A DNA stretch of 10,274 nt from Aliterella sp. RAGGC_92 (lineage in GTDB: Bacteria > Cyanobacteriota > Cyanobacteriia > Cyanobacteriales > Chroococcidiopsidaceae), in assembly GCA_030826005.1 (NCBI GenBank), contig JAPJOW010000100.1, positions 1 through 10,274 of the forward strand, written 5' to 3'. Under the pieces are notes generated by a model. The model did not search any database and had not been told where the DNA came from. It was given only the letters and a program-made list of their open reading frames with translations. This document shows positions 5,142-10,274 of this stretch, piece after piece (position 1 is the first letter of the stretch; each line of letters begins with the position of its first letter). Both the position numbers and the translations under genes were made by a program.

Positions 5142-6788
5142 TTAATTGTTAGGATTATCTGTTGGTGGAGCTTGTCGTAGTTGGCGTAAAGACTGCCGTA
5201 GTTTAGTCTGGCTAGAGCTTTGGCGCTGGCGGCGCAGAGATTGACCAAGCGCCCTTTGGTTAGTAGTGGGAGCTTGCCCCTGCGATCGCCTTGATGCTCT
5301 GGCGCGCCGACGAGGTAGGGCGGCATCTTCCGCTCGACGTGGTGGTAAGGTATCTACGCGGCGAGTGGCGGCGGTTTGAGGGCGACGGGGCGATGGAGAA
5401 ATTGAGTTTTGCCGTCTTTGTCTAATTGAGCGAGTTGGTGTAGGTGTGTTTGGTGTCTCTGTGGCTTGATTAGAGCGGGCGTTTTCTATGGGCGCGCGTC
5501 TTGACTCGACGCTGCGGCGTTTGCGGCGTTCTCGGAGTTTGCGCGATCGCTCTGACCCCTCAATTGCAAAGTCTACTTTGGCAGAAACGCTCCGTTTTCC
5601 CCCACTTGGAGCTTTAAATTTCCAACGTCTTGCTTCTTCTAAGGCGGCTTTATCTAGCTCAGAGTGACCGCTAGAACGTGCTAGGCGTACTTTAGTTACA
5701 TTTCCTTTGCCATCAACATCAACGTTAATTTCTGCTTTGCCTTCCAATCCTCGTCGCCGCGCTTTAGCTGGATACTTTGGTTTGCTACAAGTGCGACACG
5801 CTAAACCACCGGAACTAGCATTTGCATTGCTACTAGATTCTGGCTGGGCATTTCTTGGTCTAACATTCTGCGCTCCTGTCGCTACATTTGAGCCACTGCT
5901 GTTATTCGTACTAATTTTAGAGTCGCTATTGGTACTATTACTAGGGTTATTTCCTATCCCAGTTCTAGAGCCGCTTGCAGCACTATTAGCCCTGCTTGTT
6001 CCAACAGTAGAATTGCCCGTGCTATTACCTGATGGGGCGTTACCTGTAATTCTAGAACCGCTATTGGTACTATTTACCGCCCCATTACCACTTTGATTCG
6101 GTAAATTATTAGTGTTGCTTGGTTGGCGAAGTCCTAAAGCATTAGGTTTACTACTTGCACTGATATTATTTGGTTTTTGCTGAGTATTTCTAGTATTTGC
6201 AAGTAAATCTCTTAATTTTTGATTATTGGGCGATCGCGGAGCTACGGAACTTGGTACTGTTGGGCTTGCGGCTACAACTTCTGGCGCTGTATTAACTTTT
6301 GCGGGTTCTGTTATCTTGGCAACTGGTGCTGGCTGGGGTTTAGTGACTTCTTTGGGAGTTTGGATTGGTTTTTGTTGTGGAATTGGTGTCTTTAAGTTCT
6401 CAACAACTTGTTTTTTTGGAATATTTGTTAAGGGTTTAGATGGTTTTTGAGTAACAACCGATGGTGAAGATGGTGCAATCGCTATAGATGAAGGTGCAGA
6501 CACCACTTTTGGGGTTTCGTTACTGCTAGAGCGAGGGGGCGATTTTTCTTGAGTTTCTGCAACGGGTTTTTCTATTTCTGGTTTTTCTTCTAAAGTGGGT
6601 GGTTCGATTAGCGTCAATTCCATTGGCTCATCTTTCAAGGGGGGTACTTTGTCCAAAAAATTACCAATCCCAAACCCTAATAACCCAATATGTAACCCTA
6701 CCGAGCCAATCAGACCGAGAGCCAGAAAAGACTTGAGAGTCTCGGCGGCTTTTTCTCTCTGTTGGGCAGCTATGTTAGAAAAGCCCAT
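5142..6788 (-). CDS. tonB: TonB energy transducer with Arg-rich C-terminal extension
   Basis: Protein of 548 aa linking the inner-membrane proton motive force (via ExbB/ExbD) to outer-membrane TonB-dependent receptors. The N-terminal signal anchor (about 17-45) contains SVGLH, giving an S-x3-H spacing (S29, H33) like the essential Ser/His pair in the E. coli TonB helix. A Pro/Lys/Glu-rich periplasmic linker follows (about 48-175), then a low-complexity Asn/Ser/Gly stretch (about 200-325). The TonB C-terminal domain spans about 331-411: it starts with a CxxC (C331, C334), continues with KPKYPAKARRRGLEG, NVDVDGKGNV and ALEEARRWKF, and ends near VDFAIEG. A 137-residue tail follows with about 33 Arg plus many Ser, Gln and Pro; classical TonB proteins end at the domain. 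The gene is convergent with tyrA (21-bp gap) and divergent from exbB-exbD. The tail is in frame with no sign of a frameshift. Confidence 0.9.
   Translation of the reverse strand: MGFSNIAAQQREKAAETLKSFLALGLIGSVGLHIGLLGFGIGNFLDKVPPLKDEPMELTLIEPPTLEEKPEIEKPVAETQEKSPPRSSSNETPKVVSAPSSIAIAPSSPSVVTQKPSKPLTNIPKKQVVENLKTPIPQQKPIQTPKEVTKPQPAPVAKITEPAKVNTAPEVVAASPTVPSSVAPRSPNNQKLRDLLANTRNTQQKPNNISASSKPNALGLRQPSNTNNLPNQSGNGAVNSTNSGSRITGNAPSGNSTGNSTVGTSRANSAASGSRTGIGNNPSNSTNSDSKISTNNSSGSNVATGAQNVRPRNAQPESSSNANASSGGLACRTCSKPKYPAKARRRGLEGKAEINVDVDGKGNVTKVRLARSSGHSELDKAALEEARRWKFKAPSGGKRSVSAKVDFAIEGSERSRKLRERRKRRSVESRRAPIENARSNQATETPNTPTPTRSIRQRRQNSISPSPRRPQTAATRRVDTLPPRRAEDAALPRRRARASRRSQGQAPTTNQRALGQSLRRQRQSSSQTKLRQSLRQLRQAPPTDNPNN
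5924..6074 (-). repeat. Low-complexity repeat region inside tonB
   Basis: A 16-bp direct repeat, CGCTATTGGTACTATT, occurs at 5924-5939 and 6059-6074. Between them are degenerate copies of a CTAGARCCGCT-like unit. On the coding strand this gives repeated NSTNSxS and SGSR motifs in the Asn/Ser/Gly-rich linker. Such stretches expand and contract readily. Confidence 0.6.
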
Positions 6789-6823
6789 ACTCTATTGCTA
6801 TTCTTTTGCACTAATTGAGCTAA

Positions 6824-6852
6824 ACATTAAAACGTAATAGAGCAAAAGTCAA
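6824..6852 (-). promoter_or_regulatory. Candidate promoter of tonB
   Basis: On the minus strand: -35 TTGACT (6852-6847, five of six), a 17-bp spacer, and -10 TAATGT (6829-6824, fitting TANNNT). The -10 ends 35 bp before the tonB ATG. I did not find a convincing Fur box over it. Confidence 0.5.
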
Positions 6853-6868
6853 GTGGGAAATTAGGATC

Positions 6869-6902
6869 GATAGCGAAGCCCTGCGCGCGCGCTTGCGCTA
6901 TC
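6869..6902. repeat. GC-rich inverted repeat in the tonB-exbB spacer
   Basis: Arms GATAGCG-AAG (6869-6878) and CTT-g-CGCTATC (6892-6902) pair over 10 bp with one bulged base. The loop is alternating CG. It stands out from the surrounding AT-rich DNA and looks like a dispersed cyanobacterial intergenic repeat, which is inference. Confidence 0.5.
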
Positions 6903-6918
6903 CATAGATATTAACCGT

Positions 6919-6943
6919 AGGGAGCGCAAGGCATTGCGCCCCT
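6919..6943. repeat. Hairpin AGGGAGCGCAA / TTGCGCCCCT in the tonB-exbB spacer
   Basis: The arms pair over 10 bp (AGGG plus GCGCAA against TTGCGC plus CCCT) with one bulged A at 6923 and a GGCA loop. The GTAGGG-GCGCAA...TTGCGCCCCTA pattern resembles dispersed palindromic repeats common in cyanobacterial intergenic DNA. There is no T tract, so it is not a typical terminator. Confidence 0.5.
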
Positions 6944-6987
6944 AAAACATTTACAATTGATGAAAGACAACGCTATATTTGTAGCTA

Positions 6988-7014
6988 AAAATTGCAAACA
7001 AGCAATTTTGCTTG
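6988..7014. promoter_or_regulatory. Two overlapping inverted repeats at the exbB -35
   Basis: First: AAAATTGC (6988-6995), 6-nt loop, GCAATTTT (7002-7009), a perfect 8-bp inverted repeat. Second: CAAGCAA (6999-7005), TT, TTGCTTG (7008-7014), a perfect 7-bp inverted repeat. They share the GCAATTTT segment, and the second overlaps the TTGACA -35 at 7012-7017. As DNA sites they could bind a regulator; the two structures exclude one another. Confidence 0.4.
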
Positions 7015-7040
7015 ACATTAATTCTCATTTAACTTAATCT
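7012..7040 (+). promoter_or_regulatory. Candidate promoter of exbB-exbD-acylase
   Basis: -35 TTGACA (7012-7017) is a perfect consensus. After a 17-bp spacer comes TAATCT (7035-7040), which fits only the loose TANNNT form. Transcription would begin near 7047, giving a leader of about 70 nt. The flanking Fur-like sites overlap the -35 and the start point. Confidence 0.5.
7013..7027 (+). promoter_or_regulatory. Fur-box-like site 1
   Basis: TGACATT-A-ATTCTCA matches 11 of 14 positions of the 7-1-7 Fur pattern TGATAAT-N-ATTATCA. It overlaps the -35 of exbB. Its centre is 32 bp (about three helical turns) from site 2. Confidence 0.4.
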
Positions 7041-7044
7041 CACT

Positions 7045-7059
7045 TGAGAAGTATTATCA
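7045..7059 (+). promoter_or_regulatory. Fur-box-like site 2
   Basis: TGAGAAG-T-ATTATCA matches 12 of 14 positions of the 7-1-7 Fur pattern TGATAAT-N-ATTATCA; the right half is perfect. It covers the predicted transcription start, a position at which Fur would block the promoter. TonB/ExbB/ExbD genes are commonly Fur-repressed. Confidence 0.5.
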
Positions 7060-7073
7060 GCTTGTAGAGTCAT

Positions 7074-7092
7074 CCAACAGGCTGACTGTTGG
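7074..7092 (+). promoter_or_regulatory. Perfect hairpin in the exbB leader
   Basis: CCAACAG (7074-7080), loop GCTGA, CTGTTGG (7086-7092): a perfect 7-bp stem with a 5-nt loop, ending 25 nt before the exbB ATG. It is not followed by a T run, so it is not a terminator. It could affect mRNA stability or translation. Confidence 0.45.
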
Positions 7093-7117
7093 TTAAGAAT
7101 AGGGCTAGAGATAGGTT

Positions 7118-7786
7118 ATGGGCATAAATGAAATATTTGTTGCCGGGGGGATTGTCATGTATCCCTTGTTGGCATTTTCGTTGACAGCGATCGCGCTAAT
7201 TATTGAACGCTGTTTGTTTTGGTACAAGATCAACCAAAAGCAACGCCGTGTGGTGCGCGATGTATTAGCTGCCTACCGCGATGGTTCAGAGATTGTTTTA
7301 TCCAAGTTGCGACAAAATGGTGATTTGCCTATTGTCCGCATCTTCTTAGAAGCTTTAGAGCTAGATTACGCCCCGCCTCAAGCTTTTCGCCTTGCCTTAG
7401 AAGGTGCAACGCAGGCAGAATTGCCAATACTACAGCGATTTAACACAGTTTTTTCCACAATTATTACCGGATCTCCACTCCTTGGCTTATTAGGTACGGT
7501 TTTGGGTTTAATTCGCACCTTTGCTAACCTCAGTATTGGTAATACAGGTGGTGAAGGAGTTGGACAAGTAACGGCGGGTATCTCCGAAGCCTTGGTTTCT
7601 ACAGCTTCGGGCATGGTAGTTGCTTTTATAACCCTCCTTTTTTACGGTGCATTTCGCGGCTTGTATAAGCGCCAGTTAGCTTTGATTCACGAGTACGGCA
7701 ACCAGTTAGAGGTATTGCACTTGTTTCGGTACGAAGAACGACAAACGGATGTAGGAATAAAAAGTTTGGGACACGGAAGAAAGTAA
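7118..7786 (+). CDS. exbB: ExbB, MotA/TolQ/ExbB proton channel family
   Basis: Inner-membrane protein of 222 aa that, with ExbD, forms the proton-driven motor energising TonB. Three membrane segments lie in the usual places: about 8-29 (ending IIERC), about 110-135 and about 157-180, with the large cytoplasmic loop between the first two. The family motif GLLGTVLGLI is at 123-132, and the third helix holds GISEALVSTASGMVVAF with conserved E158 and T163, polar residues of the channel. Length is typical for an ExbB without the longer N-terminal extension. A purine stretch, GAGATAGG, lies just before the ATG. The stop codon overlaps the exbD start by one base (TAATG), indicating translational coupling. 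TolQ of the Tol-Pal system is the main alternative; the adjacent divergent tonB favours ExbB. Confidence 0.92.
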   Translation: MGINEIFVAGGIVMYPLLAFSLTAIALIIERCLFWYKINQKQRRVVRDVLAAYRDGSEIVLSKLRQNGDLPIVRIFLEALELDYAPPQAFRLALEGATQAELPILQRFNTVFSTIITGSPLLGLLGTVLGLIRTFANLSIGNTGGEGVGQVTAGISEALVSTASGMVVAFITLLFYGAFRGLYKRQLALIHEYGNQLEVLHLFRYEERQTDVGIKSLGHGRK

Positions 7787-8196
7787 TGAACGTACCTAAT
7801 GACGATAACGATTCTTTGCCAGAAATTAACCTCACGCCGATGATTGATGTTGTTTTTGCGATTTTGACATTTTTTATTTTAGCCAGCCTGCTTTTAACTC
7901 GTTCGGAGGGTCTACCAGTAAATCTCCCCAGTGCGAAGACAGCAACACAGCAAAATCAAACTCCAACTAAGTTGACAGTGACCATTGACGAGCAAGGCAA
8001 AGTATCTCTCGATCGCCAAAGAGTTGAAGTCAGCGAACTAGCGACGCGAGTTAAAGCATTGAAAGGCAATAAACCAGAATTACTAGCGATCGTTAATGCC
8101 GATCGAGCAGTGGTACATGGTCAGGTAATTACAGTAATGGATGAATTACGCACAGTACCAGGAGTGAAGTTAGGCATTGCTACACAGCCGAAGTAA
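7786..8196 (+). CDS. exbD: ExbD biopolymer transport protein
   Basis: Protein of 136 aa with one N-terminal membrane helix (about 21-42) and a periplasmic domain. The start INLTPMIDVVFAILTFFIL is the ExbD/TolR hallmark; D21 in this helix corresponds to the protonatable Asp25 of E. coli ExbD that sits inside the ExbB pore. The periplasmic part has the expected LTVTIDEQGKVSLDRQ and LLAIVNADRAVVHGQVITVMDELR segments. Its ATG overlaps the exbB stop by one base. The downstream acylase gene begins 25 nt after its stop, so the three genes probably form one transcript. TolR is the alternative, made less likely by the tonB neighbour. Confidence 0.92.
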   Translation: MNVPNDDNDSLPEINLTPMIDVVFAILTFFILASLLLTRSEGLPVNLPSAKTATQQNQTPTKLTVTIDEQGKVSLDRQRVEVSELATRVKALKGNKPELLAIVNADRAVVHGQVITVMDELRTVPGVKLGIATQPK

Positions 8197-8221
8197 TCAA
8201 TAGGTCAAAAAGCTAAATAAA

Positions 8222-10274
8222 ATGCCGTCTTTTTTACTTGCTTGGTACAAGCGCTATTTATTTAAAACTTTAGCGTTTACATTCAGTCTTATTTTTGTCT
8301 TAATTGTCGGCAACCAAAGTTTTAGCTCTACTTCTTTATCTAATCAGATACTTTGGGATACCTACGGCGTACCGCATATCTACGGTCAAACTATCCCTAG
8401 CGCATTCAAAGAATTTGGCTGGGCGCAAATGCAAAGTCATGGCAACTTGCTTTTGAGTCTTTACGGTCAAGCGAGAGGAAGGGCGGCAGAGTATTGGGGA
8501 GAGGAGTATGTAGAATCAGACCAATGGATCTTAACTATGGGCGTACCCGATCGCGCCCGTGCTTGGTATGCTGCCCAAAGTCCAGCTTTTCGCAGTTATT
8601 TAGATGCTTTTGCTTCTGGTATCAATGCTTATGCCCAAGCACACGCCGATTTAATTGATGACTCGGTAGAAGTGGTACTACCAGTTAAGGGAGAAGATAT
8701 CTTAGCTCACTTGCAACGAGTCCTCAACTTTACTTTTATTGTCGATCCTGCTCAAGTTGCAAATTTGAGTCACAAACAGCCCAAAGCTGGCTCTAATGGT
8801 TGGGCAATTTCTCCCCAACGTTCGGCAAGTGGCAATGCAATGTTACTGGCAAATCCTCATCTACCTTGGTCAGATTTATTTTTGTGGTACGAAGCACAAA
8901 TCACCGCCCCTGGAATTGATGCTTATGGGGCAACACTGGTTGGGATTCCGGTTTTGGCGATCGCTTTTAATGATAATTTGGGTTGGACGCATACCATTAA
9001 TACTTTTGATGGCTGGGATGCCTACGAACTCAAGCTTGCTGATGGTGGCTATATTTTTGATGGTAAAGTTCGCCCTTTTGAGAGTGAAACTATTACTTTG
9101 AAAGTAAAGCAAAAAGATGGATCGCTGAGTAACAAAGAGCTTATAGTTAAACGTTCGGTTCACGGTGTTGTATTTGCCGCCGATAAAACTGTAGCCTTGC
9201 GCGTTGTCGGTCTAGATCGACCAGGTACATTAGAACAGTGGTGGGATATGGCGAGAGCGCAAAATTTCCAGCAGTTTCAAGCTGTACTGCAACGCTTGCA
9301 ACTACCAATGTTTACAGTTATATATGCCGATCGCGCCGGGCATATTATGCACTTATTTAATGCTCAAGTGCCAGTACGCCAGCAGGGAAACTTTGCTGAT
9401 TGGGAAAAGCTAATTCCTGGGGACACTTCCAAAACTTTGTGGACTAAAATTCATTCCTACCGCGACTTACCGCGAATTGTTGACCCCAATAGCGGCTGGT
9501 TGCAAAATGCCAACGATCCCCCTTGGACTACTACATTCCCACCAGCTATTGATGCGAATAATTATCCAACTTATATAGCACCGCGTTCTATGTCTTTTCG
9601 GGCGCAACGTTCCGCCAAGATGCTATTTGAGGATAAAAAAATTTCCTTTGACGAGATGGTTGCTTACAAGCATTCTACACGCATGGAATTAGGCGATCGC
9701 TTACTAGACGATCTCATTCCTGCTGCCAACAAGTACGGGAATAACATCGCTCAACGCGCAGCTAAAGTATTGCAAACTTGGGATAGACAAGCTAACGCCG
9801 ATAGTCGCGGTGCAGTATTGTTTGCTTTGTGGGTGCAAGCAATAGATTTAGATACAGCATTTAGTCAACCTTGGAGTGAAAAATCGCCGCGTACAACACC
9901 AGATGGGTTAGCCAATCCTCAAGCTGCTGTTGCCACTTTAGAAGCTGTAGCGGCGGAGGTTGAGAAGACTTATGGGGCGTTGAATGTGCCTTGGGGAGAG
10001 GTTTTTCGTCTTAAGTATGGCAATGTAGATCTGCCTGCTAATGGTGGTTTTGGAGACTTGGGGATTTTTCGCGTACTCGATTTTATTGCGGCAAAAGGCG
10101 GAGTCTTTCAATCTGTAGCAGGAGATTCTTTTGTTGCAGCTATTGAGTTTTCCCAGCCTGTAAAAGCAATGGCGCTAACTAGCTATGGCAATGCAAGTCA
10201 ACCAGGATCTACTCATATTGGCGACCAATTGCCGTTATTTGCTCAAAAAAAGTTGCGTCCAGTATGGCGGGACT
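8222..10274 (+). CDS. Penicillin acylase / AHL acylase family Ntn hydrolase (AiiC-like), runs off right edge
   Basis: Open frame of 684 codons without a stop, cut by the window end. Family S45 enzymes cleave amide bonds of acylated substrates (penicillins, acyl-homoserine lactones, acylated siderophore precursors) after self-cleavage into two chains. A hydrophobic stretch at about 16-31 is a signal peptide or anchor, so the enzyme is likely exported. The alpha chain starts with ILWDTYGVPHIYG (43-55). The self-cleavage site and nucleophile are in AGSNGW: G190, then S191, the future first residue of the beta chain. NANDPPW (from N429) matches the catalytic-Asn region. GNASQPGSTHIGDQLPLF corresponds to the conserved motif usually near the C-terminus, so little may be missing. 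It resembles Anabaena AiiC, a known AHL acylase. No clear Shine-Dalgarno is present; the 25-nt gap after exbD implies read-through or coupling. The substrate cannot be read from sequence. Confidence 0.88.
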   Translation, partial: MPSFLLAWYKRYLFKTLAFTFSLIFVLIVGNQSFSSTSLSNQILWDTYGVPHIYGQTIPSAFKEFGWAQMQSHGNLLLSLYGQARGRAAEYWGEEYVESDQWILTMGVPDRARAWYAAQSPAFRSYLDAFASGINAYAQAHADLIDDSVEVVLPVKGEDILAHLQRVLNFTFIVDPAQVANLSHKQPKAGSNGWAISPQRSASGNAMLLANPHLPWSDLFLWYEAQITAPGIDAYGATLVGIPVLAIAFNDNLGWTHTINTFDGWDAYELKLADGGYIFDGKVRPFESETITLKVKQKDGSLSNKELIVKRSVHGVVFAADKTVALRVVGLDRPGTLEQWWDMARAQNFQQFQAVLQRLQLPMFTVIYADRAGHIMHLFNAQVPVRQQGNFADWEKLIPGDTSKTLWTKIHSYRDLPRIVDPNSGWLQNANDPPWTTTFPPAIDANNYPTYIAPRSMSFRAQRSAKMLFEDKKISFDEMVAYKHSTRMELGDRLLDDLIPAANKYGNNIAQRAAKVLQTWDRQANADSRGAVLFALWVQAIDLDTAFSQPWSEKSPRTTPDGLANPQAAVATLEAVAAEVEKTYGALNVPWGEVFRLKYGNVDLPANGGFGDLGIFRVLDFIAAKGGVFQSVAGDSFVAAIEFSQPVKAMALTSYGNASQPGSTHIGDQLPLFAQKKLRPVWRD

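Noticed and set aside
4385..5326. Minus-strand ORFs overlapping tyrA and the tonB end (4385-4660, 5087-5326)
   Set aside because: Out-of-frame shadows of tyrA and tonB without family motifs.
5707..6837. Plus-strand ORFs opposite tonB (5707-6096, 6226-6450, 6595-6837)
   Set aside because: Hydrophobic low-complexity products are what the antisense of Pro/Ser/Asn-rich tonB gives; tonB has clear TonB motifs in its own frame.
7118..8196. TolQ-TolR (Tol-Pal) instead of ExbB-ExbD
   Set aside because: The families look alike, but a TonB gene is adjacent and divergent and Fur-like sites precede the operon, while no tolA, tolB or pal is in view.
8796..9163. ORFs 8796-9101 (+) and 8876-9163 (-)
   Set aside because: Both overlap the acylase frame, which carries the catalytic motifs and stays open for 684 codons; no independent support.

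Overview
The window is chromosomal DNA of a cyanobacterium. I counted 16 copies of the HIP1 octamer GCGATCGC (about one per 640 bp), a density characteristic of cyanobacteria. The gene content agrees: a CAAD/CurT thylakoid-type protein, a DUF1517 protein, an arogenate-dehydrogenase-type TyrA and a cyanobacterial TonB. It most resembles filamentous or Chroococcidiopsis-like lineages, but the genus cannot be fixed from sequence alone.

Layout. (1) 1-1106, minus: the N-terminal 368 residues of a Cas10d/Csc3-type protein with an HD nuclease motif, the start of a type I-D CRISPR-Cas locus running off the left edge. (2) 1107-1526: a gene-free divergent control region with an 18-bp perfect palindrome and candidate promoters. 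(3) 1527-2375, plus: a ribbon-helix-helix plus WYL regulator, the kind found beside the I-D locus of Synechocystis (Sll7009). (4) 2431-4207, minus: three housekeeping genes in a row (CAAD/CurT, HAD hydrolase, DUF1517). (5) 4278-5120, plus: tyrA. (6) 5142-6788, minus: tonB with a long Arg-rich tail. (7) 6789-7117: a second gene-free control region with two hairpins, divergent promoters, two Fur-box-like sites and a leader hairpin. (8) 7118 to the right edge, plus: exbB, exbD (1-nt overlap) and, 25 nt later, a penicillin/AHL-acylase-family Ntn hydrolase cut by the window end.

Two systems stand out. On the left is a CRISPR I-D module whose first gene is cas10d, not cas3', facing a WYL regulator across a palindrome-bearing spacer; the regulator gene carries a recurring TTACACTTT motif. 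On the right is an iron-uptake energising module (TonB-ExbB-ExbD). It has Fur-like boxes over the exbB promoter and appears to be co-transcribed with an acylase of the family that includes quorum-quenching enzymes and the siderophore-maturing PvdQ. Links between these genes are inferred from position and promoter motifs; no activity is proven here.
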